A stretch of DNA of 64,000 nucleotides from Toxorhynchites rutilus septentrionalis. Its lineage: Eukaryota; Arthropoda; Insecta; Diptera; Culicidae. Both the position numbers and the translations under genes were made by a program. Position 1 is the stretch's first letter, and every line of letters starts with the position of its first letter. This document shows, piece by piece, positions 54,603 to 63,950 of the stretch. Where the stretch lies: the NCBI RefSeq assembly GCF_029784135.1, contig NC_073746.1, positions 105,795,661 through 105,859,660 of the forward strand, given 5' to 3'. The notes beneath the pieces were generated by a model that made no database searches, had not been told where the DNA came from, and saw only the letters and a program-made list of their open reading frames with translations.

Positions 54603-54830
54603 GATCGGGGCCTGGCTATATCGAAATACAGCCAGGCGCGGAAAAATATTCACGAACCAAGGTAGACTATACGACGTTCGACGGGGGACGAAAACGGCGG
54701 AAGACAGTAACGGCGGGGGACAATGCCAACGCAGTTACAAGAAACAAACACCGAAATCACTTGGCGGGAAAACACTGTTTTTAAAAACACTTGGAAAAAA
54801 TCACTTTTAAATGTCTGTTAAATTAAAATA
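54603..54830 (-). mobile_element. 5' UTR of the I/LOA-like element
   Basis: G/C-rich compared with flanks (CCGCCGTTACTGTCTTCCGC and similar on the minus strand). It has a hairpin with 7-bp arms CCTGGCT/AGCCAGG at 54611-54636 directly before the ORF1 ATG. The 5' boundary near 54800-54830 is approximate; no target duplication was identified. Confidence 0.5.
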
Positions 54831-54892
54831 ATTTGGGATATGTAGTAAAAAAAAATTGTTTAACCTATACCCTTTGGGCGTCCTATCTCTCA

Positions 54893-55426
54893 CTAACTCC
54901 TGGTATTAAGAAAGGTTTGGTCACTCACCGATCGTGTTGAAGAACCACTCCTAATACACCACCAAATGGTAGTGGGGTAGCGGGGAAGGGACCGGATACC
55001 GCCGACGGCAGGGCAATCGCCGCAGCGGTTCGAAGCGACGAAGCGAAGAAAACCTCTTTTCACACCTCCTGAGTTGCTGGTGGTTGAAGCAGAAAATGCG
55101 CCAAAATCGCGCGTCACTGGCAGGAAAAACGTTGCTGATGAGACGGGCGCAAACAGCGGGACACGCAAGGGGCAGTGAAAACTGCCGGTCAAAGTGGCCA
55201 ATCCGACCGAACCAACTTCCTGAATGGCCGTTGGGGGCTTCTCGGCTGCTTCCTCCTTTCCTGGTATCCGGACAACTGTTGCTGAAAAAAACGCTATATT
55301 TAGGACCGAAATTAGCTTTGAAAAAAGCTTTGCATCCGGTTGTAGGAGAAAACTTTTATTTCTATGATTCTCTTTTAGAATGGCGCTAAAAACATAACCG
55401 TTGCGGTCGAGTGTCAGTAGCACCAT
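54893..55426 (-). CDS. Unassigned open frame, 177 codons
   Basis: Starts MVLLTLDRNGYVFSAILKEN; S/V/P-rich with no domain that I recognise. It lies upstream of the I/LOA-like element and just after two tandem retroelement tails. The composition (about 50% GC) differs from the AT-rich surroundings, suggesting a transposon fragment. It may be an undecayed piece of a 5' UTR and not a gene. Confidence 0.25.
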   Translation of the reverse strand: MVLLTLDRNGYVFSAILKENHRNKSFLLQPDAKLFSKLISVLNIAFFSATVVRIPGKEEAAEKPPTAIQEVGSVGLATLTGSFHCPLRVPLFAPVSSATFFLPVTRDFGAFSASTTSNSGGVKRGFLRFVASNRCGDCPAVGGIRSLPRYPTTIWWCIRSGSSTRSVSDQTFLNTRS

Positions 55427-55427
55427 G

Positions 55428-55575
55428 GAGAAATCAATGGTAATGGTAATGAATTAGAGAGACTTTAAACTCTGAGAGTTCATTCGTCTCTGAGAAATCA
55501 ATGATGATGATGATGTTGAATTAAAGAGGCTTTAAACTTTTCAGTTCATTCGCCTCTAGCCTTGAGAAAGGCCTT
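55428..55575 (-). mobile_element. Tandem pair of retroelement tail modules
   Basis: On the minus strand: GGCCTTTCTCAAGGCTAGAG, GCGAATGAACTGAAAAG, TTTAAAGCCTCTTTAATTC, an (ATC)n run and TGATTTCTC (to 55492). At once follows a second module AGACGAATGAACTCTCAGAG, TTTAAAGTCTCTC, a TACCAT tail and TGATTTCTC (55428). The shared GAGAAATCAATG at 55428-55439 and 55492-55503 could be read as a target duplication, but the same tail at 49091 argues it is part of the module. Confidence 0.6.
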
Positions 55576-56126
55576 GGGTTTTTTTTTTTAAATCAAATTT
55601 CGCGCATGCTTCCTCTGCTCTCGTTTCCGGTAAATCATGTATATAGTGTAATAATTGTATAACATAAGCTGGAAGATAAGTACGTTAGTAATGGGAGGCA
55701 TATTTGGTCACCTGGTAGTAGAAATAAGAAATGATTATATCAAAAACGCTGAAAGAAAATAAAATGAGAAATGATGTCTAGCCCAGGAAGCTGAAAGTGA
55801 ATTATATGGTAATTAAAAGATGTTAATTGACTTGTGTGCCATCCACGCAAAATTTGAATTCGTATGTCGGAAAAGAGCCTTTTTTTTTTTACAAAAAATT
55901 AAAATCTGTGTATTTTGTTGTGAGTGTGTGTCTAAGTGTGTGTGTGGGTGTGTTTGGTTTGTGATATCTAACTACATATCTAACTAATTTTTTTTTTTTC
56001 CTGGCAGACTTATCTCACTTCTTAACTAGGCGAACCTAGCCAGAATTTTCACCTGCCCCCGGGCTTCTGAATGCCAAAGGGGGACTAGGCTCTGCGGAAT
56101 GCACGTATCTGCATGCTCGTGCTGTT
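55576..56126 (-). mobile_element. 3' UTR region of the R4/R2-like element
   Basis: Downstream (minus strand) of the 1220-aa ORF come G/C-rich sequence, a T-run, a CACACA/GTGTGT stretch (55918-55960) and an A-rich end near 55880-55890. Sequence left of 55870 has no clear link to the element. The 3' terminus is approximate. Confidence 0.4.
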
Positions 56127-59100
56127 TTAGTCCTGACCGAGGAATTGTCGGACAATCGCGCAGGTGCTAAGGATGACCGACTTTTGGATGCCGGCCAATT
56201 CCTTCTCGATGTTCAACACCTTTAGCGCTTCCAGAAGTGTCTTCGGGATAATTCCAGTTCCAGAGAGAACGACTGGAACAATTCTTGGGACCTCCCTTAG
56301 CCCCCACAGTTCCTTGAGCTCCACGGCCAATGGTCGGTACTTGCAGATTTTGCGACCGTGGGTCTCCTCCAGATTCTGGTTCAGTGGAATAGCGACATCG
56401 ATGATGGTGACTTTGCGGTCGCTCTTGTCGTAAACCATTATATCTGGGCGGTTGTGGTGGATCGAGAGGTCGGTCAGAACAGTGCGATCCCAGTACAGCT
56501 TGAAACGGTCATTTTCCAGGACAGGTGCAGGCAGGTACCGGTAGTTTGGTACGTTGTCTTCCAGTAGAGCACATTGGAGCGCCAGTTGTCGATGAACAAT
56601 ACGGGCCACGTTGTTGTGGCGCTCGGTGTAGGCTGCGTTGGCCAAAACGGGACAGCCTCCCATAATGTGCTCTATGTTTTCACCTGGTTGATGGCACATC
56701 CGGCAAATGTCATCAACGTCTTGATGCCAGACGTACCGCCTGCAGTTTCTCGTCGGCATTATCCTGTCCTGGATGGCTATCATGTCGGCTTCTACTACTG
56801 AAGAGAGTTCACCACGCGTTAGCCACAGATTAGATGCGGCCTTGTCGACGTGTGGCCGGTCCAGTTGATGGGGGTGGGCACCATGCACTGCCTTCTGCTT
56901 CCAAGCTGCAATCTTCTCCTCCACTGTCTGCAGATTGCAGTTGAGTTGGTACTCCGCTTGCGCCAAGTGCAGAGCGCTGTATCCTCTGTCGGCGGCGCAG
57001 ACAGCCCGGTATAGCGCGTTTTGGTTGGCGCGTTCTGCGAAGTACTCGCGCAGTTGTCGTACCTGGGCAACACACAGTGCAGAAATGTCGACGATTCCAA
57101 GTCCCCCTTCTTTGCGTGGTAGTGAAACTCTCTCCAGTGCCGATTGAGGATGGTGCATTCCGGCCTCTTTGAATGCTTTCCTCATCCTCCTCTCAAGGTC
57201 CTCTAGGTTAGTTTTGCTCCATTTGACTACACCAAAACTGAAGGTCAGCAGGGGAACCGCGAATGTGTTGATCGCGCGTACCTTGTTCCCCGCGTTGAGG
57301 AAAGTCCTCAGGACACAGTTCACTCGACTCAAGAACTTGTCTCGCAGCTCCGTCTTGATGTCGGAGTGGCGAATCCCGGTGAGCTGTCGGAATCCAAGAT
57401 ATTTATAGGATTCGCCACGAACCATGTCTCTTATAAACTCGCCGTCATAGACCTCGTAGCCTCCGGATTCGGTAAGTTGTCCTTTCAGCAGGTGGACACA
57501 GCGACACTTGTCGAGGCCGAACTCCATACAGATGTCCCTGCTTATGTCTTCGACAACCCGGATAGCTACACCTAGACGCTGACGTGAATCAGCGTAGACC
57601 TTGAGATCATCCATGTAGAAGGTATGGGTCACTTCTTCGTGGGCGCCGTCGCCATACCTTATTTTATAGCCATGACCGTTTCTATTGAGCGTCCTACTGA
57701 GGGGGTTCAGTGCCAGACAAAACCAAAGCGGGCTGAAAGAGTCGCCTTGGAATATCCCCCTCTTTATCTGCAGCGTTCTAGACTGCAACACATTTTCCCC
57801 ATCACTGAGGTGCAGAGACGTACTCCACTGCCTCATCGCATGCTGCAGGAACCTAACGACGACGGGATCAATTTTGTAGAGCTCCAATACCCGGACGAGA
57901 AACGAGTGAGGTATGGAGTCATAAGCCTTCCTGTAATCGATGTAGGCCATACTTAGGTTCCGCTGGTTATATACCGCCTGGCCGACTATGGCTGCGTCGA
58001 TGATGGCCTGGTCTTTGCAGCCATGCGTATTTTTCCTGCATCCTTTCTGCTCTTCTGCGATGATGTGATGCTGTTCGCAGTGAGCAGAAACTTTGGCGGT
58101 AATTATGCTGCTCAGTATTTTGTACAGACTCGATAGGCACGTTATCGGTCTGTACTTTGATGGGTTCAATGTGTTGCTGTCTTTCGGGAGGAGGAAGGTG
58201 ACGCCACGGGTGGCGAATTCAGGAAGGTTGTGTGGGTCACGTAGCACCTTGTTGAAGCACTCAGCTATCTTTGGATGTGCGACGGTCAGCTTCTTGTGCC
58301 AAAAGTTCTGGACACCATCGGGGCCCGGTGCTGCCCAGTTCCTCAGGTACCGCGAGGCTTCGCGGACATCGTTCTCTCCGACGATGATAGCTGGCATCTC
58401 TCCAATTTCACCACAACTCTCCTCCTCCCGTCTTAACCACATTTGCCCGTCGCGATGTTCTACTGGGGTCTCCCAAATACCAGCCCAGAAGTTCGTCACA
58501 TCGCTAATATCTGGCAAACCTTCGCGGTAGTCGGGCTTCTCGTCGCTAATGTGGTCGTAGAACGCTTTTTCGTTATCTCTGAACATCCGATTTTGTTCCT
58601 GGCGCTTTGCAGAGTCAGAGTAACGTTTCAGCCGTTTAGTTAGGACGCTCAATTGCTGTACCAGTGTGTCGAGTTTTTCCGTCAGCTGGTGAGCTCCCAG
58701 CTGGCGAAGTTCAGTAGGCCGCACGATCACAGCAACTTGGCGACATAATTTCGCCGATCTGCTGCCTCTTTTGTACGCCATCAGTCTTCCAATTGCGGCG
58801 CGCTTGTTTAGGATCCGTTGCTCCAATCTCCTTCGCCATGGAGGCTCACGCCTTTCACGGAGATGTTGGAGCAGTCCGCCTCTTGGCCTAATACGGTATC
58901 CTAAACTTTTGGCGGTCGCCACAGCAGCACAGTAAACTTTCAGTTGCAGCTCCTCCATGTTCTCAGCATCAACCAAGTGCAGCGGAAGAACGTGCTCGTT
59001 CATGAGCTTTACTGCACTTGTCAGCCTGCGGGAATGCTGCAACTTCGGGATCCTGGGGCGCGACAAAGGGTCCGTGTCGCGGAACTGTGAGATCGCCTCG

Positions 59101-59789
59101 TCGTAATGGAAGACCAGATCGCGTAGTAGTTGTTGATCTGGCTGTGGATCTTCCGGCTCAGGGGGTTGTTGTACTGTGGCCTCCACTGGTGCTGATTCGC
59201 GTGCCCCACTCGCGAATGAATTGCTCAGCCGTACTGAACTTCGTCTCGACACATCGCTTGCTCTGCTTGTTCTGGAGCTTAGTTCTCTCTGCACCTGCTG
59301 CTTGATCTCGTCGACTTGCGTTTGGGAGAGCATATTGTTGCGTACAATCGCTCTACGCCTCGCGTTCATCGCGTTTTGGTCAAGCCTCCCGACGAACTCT
59401 GGATACGCTTCCTCGAACATTGCGAGTATTCGAGGGCGACCGCTCATGTCCGTCTCCAAAGCAGTGCAGATGTAATAGGCGCGGATCACGAATTCATTCA
59501 TTTCATGTGTCCACATGATCCGTCGCCTAGTAGTACCCACAAGTGTGGACGACTGTCGTCTGACAGTCGCAACACGCCTCGTAGGCGCAGCGTTTCGTTG
59601 GTGATGTCGATGGCTGCTGTTTCCGTGTGGCGGTAGCTCTTCGGGTTGAACCCGGCTGGTGGCCCGCTCTTGCACATCGCCCTCCAGCCGCTGGCCGCTC
59701 GCTCTTACGCCCGTTCCAGGACCAGCTCCAGTTCGGGGACCCTCCTCGGGCGATCGCATTCTGAGTATTCTTCGTGAACGTAGCTCCAT
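56127..59789 (-). CDS. R4/R2-like non-LTR retrotransposon polyprotein, intact
   Basis: A single open frame of 1220 codons from an ATG at 59789. Order: Arg/Ser-rich N-terminus; Myb/SANT-like region at about 90-155 (RIMWTHEMNEFVIRAYY .. LDQNAMNARRRAIVRNN); linker; RT at about 475-800 with AAPGPDGV, KYRPITCLSSLYKI, YIDYRKAYDSIPH (first Asp), IFQGDSFSPLWF and FYMDDLKVYA (catalytic MDD at 726-728). Then thumb, a CRMCHQPGENIEHIMGGC zinc knuckle at 1029-1046, and a restriction-like endonuclease with RPDIMVYDKSDRKVTIIDVAIP at 1114-1135 (PD..D signature). There is no N-terminal AP endonuclease. This layout is that of the R2/R4/Dong group, which nicks a preferred target and primes on it. No stop or frameshift; it could be active. 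It lies between two I/LOA-like copies on the same strand. Confidence 0.9.
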   Translation of the reverse strand: MELRSRRILRMRSPEEGPRTGAGPGTGVRASGQRLEGDVQERATSRVQPEELPPHGNSSHRHHQRNAAPTRRVATVRRQSSTLVGTTRRRIMWTHEMNEFVIRAYYICTALETDMSGRPRILAMFEEAYPEFVGRLDQNAMNARRRAIVRNNMLSQTQVDEIKQQVQRELSSRTSRASDVSRRSSVRLSNSFASGARESAPVEATVQQPPEPEDPQPDQQLLRDLVFHYDEAISQFRDTDPLSRPRIPKLQHSRRLTSAVKLMNEHVLPLHLVDAENMEELQLKVYCAAVATAKSLGYRIRPRGGLLQHLRERREPPWRRRLEQRILNKRAAIGRLMAYKRGSRSAKLCRQVAVIVRPTELRQLGAHQLTEKLDTLVQQLSVLTKRLKRYSDSAKRQEQNRMFRDNEKAFYDHISDEKPDYREGLPDISDVTNFWAGIWETPVEHRDGQMWLRREEESCGEIGEMPAIIVGENDVREASRYLRNWAAPGPDGVQNFWHKKLTVAHPKIAECFNKVLRDPHNLPEFATRGVTFLLPKDSNTLNPSKYRPITCLSSLYKILSSIITAKVSAHCEQHHIIAEEQKGCRKNTHGCKDQAIIDAAIVGQAVYNQRNLSMAYIDYRKAYDSIPHSFLVRVLELYKIDPVVVRFLQHAMRQWSTSLHLSDGENVLQSRTLQIKRGIFQGDSFSPLWFCLALNPLSRTLNRNGHGYKIRYGDGAHEEVTHTFYMDDLKVYADSRQRLGVAIRVVEDISRDICMEFGLDKCRCVHLLKGQLTESGGYEVYDGEFIRDMVRGESYKYLGFRQLTGIRHSDIKTELRDKFLSRVNCVLRTFLNAGNKVRAINTFAVPLLTFSFGVVKWSKTNLEDLERRMRKAFKEAGMHHPQSALERVSLPRKEGGLGIVDISALCVAQVRQLREYFAERANQNALYRAVCAADRGYSALHLAQAEYQLNCNLQTVEEKIAAWKQKAVHGAHPHQLDRPHVDKAASNLWLTRGELSSVVEADMIAIQDRIMPTRNCRRYVWHQDVDDICRMCHQPGENIEHIMGGCPVLANAAYTERHNNVARIVHRQLALQCALLEDNVPNYRYLPAPVLENDRFKLYWDRTVLTDLSIHHNRPDIMVYDKSDRKVTIIDVAIPLNQNLEETHGRKICKYRPLAVELKELWGLREVPRIVPVVLSGTGIIPKTLLEALKVLNIEKELAGIQKSVILSTCAIVRQFLGQD

Positions 59790-60056
59790 TTTCTGGGTGT
59801 ATCTCCTTTGCCCGGGAGACAGCGGGTTGGCAAGGCCTCCATGACCCGGGAGGCCTTCCCCGGGAGAGATATAGCGCTCTGACTCGCTCGCACCCCCTCA
59901 CTTAGCCACTTTCGACACCCGTTCTCGGAGCCAAGACCAGGTGTGTGTTTCCAGTTCACGCCCGATCTAAAAATGTCGTCATATGATCTTCGTGGAGGCG
60001 TGAGATAGGAACATTTGAGACCAACAGGTAGGCTCCTACCCTAGTGTTGATCCCCA
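59790..60056 (-). mobile_element. 5' region of the R4/R2-like element
   Basis: G/C-rich leader with CCCGGGAG repeats around 59815-59870. The reading frame remains open for several codons above the ATG, so an upstream start is possible. The region ends at the poly(T) tract of the next element. Confidence 0.4.
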
Positions 60057-60257
60057 TTTTTTTTTTTTTTTTTTTTTTTTTGTTTTTTGTTTTTTGTTTT
60101 TTTTTTATATATATTTATTACTTTTTTTAATAAATAAAATGTGTGTGACCTAACATATGTAATACGTTGGTAACACATATATTAGCTCACAAGCAATAGG
60201 TGTTAGTATGAATGATGTGGTTAAGTCTGTAACATATAGTAAATAATTGTATAGTGG
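60057..60257 (-). mobile_element. 3' UTR and poly(A) tail of second I/LOA-like element
   Basis: From the ORF2 stop at 60258 down, about 150 bp of AT-rich UTR with AATAAAAAAAG is followed by an A-rich tail seen as a T-run with GTTTTTT interruptions (60058-60106). The tail directly abuts the leader of the R4/R2-like copy. Confidence 0.65.
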
Positions 60258-63200
60258 TTAAATAAGCTCCAAAAGATCCGTCTCCTTCAGGAAATGCAGT
60301 AATTTGTCCTCCTCCAAGTTATCTCTTGCTAGGGCTGTCCTTGGGTTGTCAGCTATCTGAAACTTAGTTCTCATAAGGTTGTAACGTGGGCAGACAAGTA
60401 GAAAATGTTCTACGGTCAGCCTGACGTTACAGGTATTACAAATGGGTGGTTCGGCTTTTTCGACCAAGAACCTGTGCGTTAATTTGGTATGTCCAATACG
60501 AAGACGTGTTAGACATACTTGAAAAGATCTTTGGTTTCTACCCATCCAAGGATGGGTAGTGTTTTTAATTTTTCTCAAAAAAGTATCTCTGCAGATGTTC
60601 CATTCGTTCTCCCAGCACGTCATCAGAGATGAGTTAACCCATCTGATTATATCATCAGATGGGACGCTTGTGCTCCATAGTTCGGATGTTCTCCCTTCTT
60701 TGGCTAGGCGATCAGCCTCTTCGTTACCGCGGATTCCACAGTGACCTGGGATCCAGCAAAAGGTGATATCATTTTGGGCAGTTTTCTCTTCAATTGCGAG
60801 TACCCATGGATGTTTGCTACTTCCGCTCTCAAGAGCAAGAAGCGCGCTAGCAGAATCGGTGAAAATAACCGTCTTTCTGTTGTGTTCGCACTTTGATGTA
60901 GCGATAAGAAGTGCCGCTAATTCAGCTGAAAATACCGAACAGATATTTGGGAGTTGGAACTTAACTTGCAGGTTATTAGCAAAAATGCCGATACCTACTT
61001 GTAAACCATCAAAGGATCCATCTGTAAAGATCTTGTGGTGAAAAAGGTATTTACTGTGGATGTGGTTGTTGAAAATGGCCAAAACTATGCTGCTGTTTTC
61101 ACCAGCTCGCACAGAATTTTTAATTGACCAATCAATCTGAGGTTCCCGTTTATACCATGGTCGAAGGTTAATAATGGGAATTGGTGCCATCGTTGGAAGA
61201 GTGGTTCGGCATGTATCCTGCAACCAGTTATTCACTCTCACAAGAGAGGATTCAAATGTTGGATGTTTCTCGAGCGTTCGTATCGCGCGCGTGCTGTAGA
61301 ATCTCGTGAGGAACAATTTGAAGGGTAAATTGCCTGACTCAGCGAGTAGCGCTTTACTTGGGCTAGTTCTAAAGGCCCCTGATGCTAGTCTTATTATCTT
61401 TTGATAGCTAGGCCTCAGTTCTTCAAGCGTTTTCCAGGTGGCACGGCTGAAGAGTTCAATACCGTAAGTAAGTTTGGAATAGACTAAGCTTCTTCCAATG
61501 TTGAAGATAGTTTTGCGGGATCCTGTTCGGCTTCGACCGCTTATAACGCTAACTAAGTTAAGGCGGTTTTTAATGTCCGATATTGTACTCTTTATATGTT
61601 TATTGAACGTGAGTTTTTTGTCCACCATTACACCGAGAATTCGTGCAGAATTGACTCGTTTAATGGAACTACCGTTCAGAAGATAAGAACGTAGTTTTTT
61701 CCTGTGACGCTTATTGTTGCAGCAATGAAGAACTTGAGATTTTTCAGCTGAGATCTTAAATCCCACGGAATTCGCCCAGTTATTAACAGACGAGATTCCT
61801 TCCTGAAGTCTTCTTCTTGCTAGTACTGGGAATGGGTTTTTTGAAATTAGCAGAATATCATCTGCGTATAGCAAAGCGTCAATATTTTGGGGTATGGCAT
61901 CAAATAATGATTGCATCGCTATCAGGAAAAGAGCAACCGATAGCACAGAACCCTGTGGCACTCCATTTTCTTGCAGTTTACTGGTGGAGGTGACTCCTCC
62001 GAGAAGAACTTTGAAGCTACGATTTTGTAGAAAACTGCGAATTATCTCGAACAAATTACCTTCGATACCCCATTGATGGAGTTGGTCCAAGATATTATAT
62101 CTCCAGGTTGTATCGTAGGCTTTGGATATGTCCAACAGAGCGAGTTCCCCGTGGAGGTGGTCTCGCGTGATCACGTGAAGGTGTTGATCAAGTTGGCTGA
62201 AATACGTGTTGGTACCATTGCCTTGACGAAAAGCATGTTGTCGAGGATCCAGGAGATGACGTTCTTCAAGGTTCGTCATCAATCTCCGTTTGATCATTCT
62301 CTCGAAGACCTTACCTAGGCAATTGAGAAGGGTGATGGGACGAAAACTAGTGGCTAGTGGTTTTTTCTCCATCGGTTTAGGGATGGGGATGACTAGCCCT
62401 TCCTTCCATGAGTCGGGGAAACATTTGCTAGCCCAAAGGTTATTATAAATTTGGAGCAGCGACGTTTTGACGTGGAAAGGTAATTTTTTTAACATGCTAT
62501 ATTCTATTTCGTCTGGTCCGGCTGATTTGCCTTTGGACTTACTAATGGACCACAACATTTCTTTCATAGAGAACCTGATATTGTAAATATGAGGTTCCCC
62601 TGAGTCCGAGGGAAACTCTGTAGTCTCCGCGGCAGTTTTACGAGCTTTGAAGTCGCTTTTGTAGTTGGAGGTGGCAGAAGTACTAGCAAAATGGTCAGCT
62701 AGATGTTCAGCAATGGTTCCGGGATCATCGGTAGTGGTACCATTGATCATAATGGAATAGCCTCGCGATCTTTTTTTGCCACTGATTGCATTAACCTTGC
62801 TCCACAGTTCACTAGAAGTTGTCTGAGGGCAAAAGCTATCAAGAAATTTAATCCAGCTATTTTGTTTAGCTTCCGCTATAATTTTCCTTGCTCTAGCTCT
62901 AGTGGATTGAAAATCAGCTAGGGCAAGTACTTTTGTCTCACTACCGTCCAGTTGTCTTCTAAGCTTCCTCAGCGCTTTTCTTCTGGATTTAATGGCCTGT
63001 TTGACATCATTATTCCACCATGGGACTGCCTTCCGGCCGGAGATACCACTAGTGCGGGGTATATTAGCTTTCGCAGCTGCGAAAACGGCTTGGGAAAACT
63101 CCTCTACTGAATAGTTACCCTGTGCAGGTAACAGATGCGAAATGGTTGATTCGAAACCATCCCAGTCGGCAAATTGGTACAACCATCTCCTTCGCAGGAG

Positions 63201-63950
63201 GATTTTTGGATTACTGGTCAGTGTTCGGATGTGAATGGGAAAGTGATCACTTCCTCTTAGATCATCATCGACACACCATCTGACTCTGGGCGCTAAGTCC
63301 CATGAGGTAATCGTTAAGTCAATTGAAGAAGTAGAGCCAGAGTGTTCATCCATACGAGTATGTTGGAAGTCGTTCAGGATGATGAGGTTAAGTTGTTCAA
63401 CGATTTTTAAAATAATTTTACCTCTTAAATTGCATCTTTGGCCACCCCATACAGTATGGTAGGCGTTAAAATCACCCATGATTATGAAAGGGTGTGGTAA
63501 TTGTTGAATGGCATTGTTCATTTCTGCTTCCAAATTACTGTTACTATGCGTTGGGGAAATATATATAGAAGCGAGGGTTAACCGTAACGGTCCTGTGAGT
63601 TGGATTGCGCATATCTGTAACTGTGATGAAATTTGGATGAGGGTATGTGGGAGATGGCTCAAAACAGCGAGGCATACTCCACCCTGGCGTGAGGTAAGTC
63701 CCTCACGGAAGTACCACTTGTATTTACCTTGTAGTGAAAGGTTAAAATCGGGTGTAATCTTAGTCACTCTGGCTTCTTGGAATGCAAGTGTTAGTGGGAG
63801 ATGTTTCTCCTCAGCTAACATTAATTTAATTTCATCCATTGACCTACTAAGCCCACGCAAATTCCATTGAATGGCAAGTTTTCGGTTGGATGTTGAATCT
63901 TGGACAACAGGTGTACTGTTTTTGTGTGGAGTGTTGAATTTTAAGAAATG
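60258..63950 (-). CDS. ORF2 (EN-RT-RNase H) of I/LOA-like element, intact
   Basis: The frame is open from an in-frame TAA at 63951 to the stop at 60258, 1230 codons; numbering here starts at the LRGLSRS Leu (63860). AP-type endonuclease: FQEA (27-30), GDFNAYHTVWGG (129-140), SSIDLTI (178-184), SDHFPI (204-209). RT: SAGPDEIEY, SFRPITLLNCLGKVFERM (about 505-522), LLDISKAYDTTW, GVPQGSVLSVALF, LLYADDILL (YADD 665-668). RNase H with D947, E980, D1002 and D1050 in FTDG, SAEL, FTDS and NEEAD. C-terminal knuckle CNTCNVRLTVEHFLLVC (1141-1157). Such enzymes nick DNA and copy element RNA at the nick. No ATG precedes the endonuclease motifs, so translation probably depends on ORF1, which lies beyond the window. 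About 70% similar to the broken copy at 49.5-53.0 kb. Confidence 0.93.
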   Translation of the reverse strand, partial: HFLKFNTPHKNSTPVVQDSTSNRKLAIQWNLRGLSRSMDEIKLMLAEEKHLPLTLAFQEARVTKITPDFNLSLQGKYKWYFREGLTSRQGGVCLAVLSHLPHTLIQISSQLQICAIQLTGPLRLTLASIYISPTHSNSNLEAEMNNAIQQLPHPFIIMGDFNAYHTVWGGQRCNLRGKIILKIVEQLNLIILNDFQHTRMDEHSGSTSSIDLTITSWDLAPRVRWCVDDDLRGSDHFPIHIRTLTSNPKILLRRRWLYQFADWDGFESTISHLLPAQGNYSVEEFSQAVFAAAKANIPRTSGISGRKAVPWWNNDVKQAIKSRRKALRKLRRQLDGSETKVLALADFQSTRARARKIIAEAKQNSWIKFLDSFCPQTTSSELWSKVNAISGKKRSRGYSIMINGTTTDDPGTIAEHLADHFASTSATSNYKSDFKARKTAAETTEFPSDSGEPHIYNIRFSMKEMLWSISKSKGKSAGPDEIEYSMLKKLPFHVKTSLLQIYNNLWASKCFPDSWKEGLVIPIPKPMEKKPLATSFRPITLLNCLGKVFERMIKRRLMTNLEERHLLDPRQHAFRQGNGTNTYFSQLDQHLHVITRDHLHGELALLDISKAYDTTWRYNILDQLHQWGIEGNLFEIIRSFLQNRSFKVLLGGVTSTSKLQENGVPQGSVLSVALFLIAMQSLFDAIPQNIDALLYADDILLISKNPFPVLARRRLQEGISSVNNWANSVGFKISAEKSQVLHCCNNKRHRKKLRSYLLNGSSIKRVNSARILGVMVDKKLTFNKHIKSTISDIKNRLNLVSVISGRSRTGSRKTIFNIGRSLVYSKLTYGIELFSRATWKTLEELRPSYQKIIRLASGAFRTSPSKALLAESGNLPFKLFLTRFYSTRAIRTLEKHPTFESSLVRVNNWLQDTCRTTLPTMAPIPIINLRPWYKREPQIDWSIKNSVRAGENSSIVLAIFNNHIHSKYLFHHKIFTDGSFDGLQVGIGIFANNLQVKFQLPNICSVFSAELAALLIATSKCEHNRKTVIFTDSASALLALESGSSKHPWVLAIEEKTAQNDITFCWIPGHCGIRGNEEADRLAKEGRTSELWSTSVPSDDIIRWVNSSLMTCWENEWNICRDTFLRKIKNTTHPWMGRNQRSFQVCLTRLRIGHTKLTHRFLVEKAEPPICNTCNVRLTVEHFLLVCPRYNLMRTKFQIADNPRTALARDNLEEDKLLHFLKETDLLELI

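Noticed and set aside
54893..55426. 177-codon frame as a host gene
   Set aside because: No recognisable domain and placed between retroelement tails and a retrotransposon 5' end; kept only as an unassigned frame.
55428..55503. GAGAAATCAATG as a 12-bp target duplication of a 52-bp insertion
   Set aside because: The same string ends the tail at 49091, so it is more likely part of the tail sequence.
56127..63950. Endogenous viral polymerase
   Set aside because: RT, AP-endonuclease, RNase H and restriction-like endonuclease motifs are those of non-LTR retrotransposons; no viral replicase motif was found.
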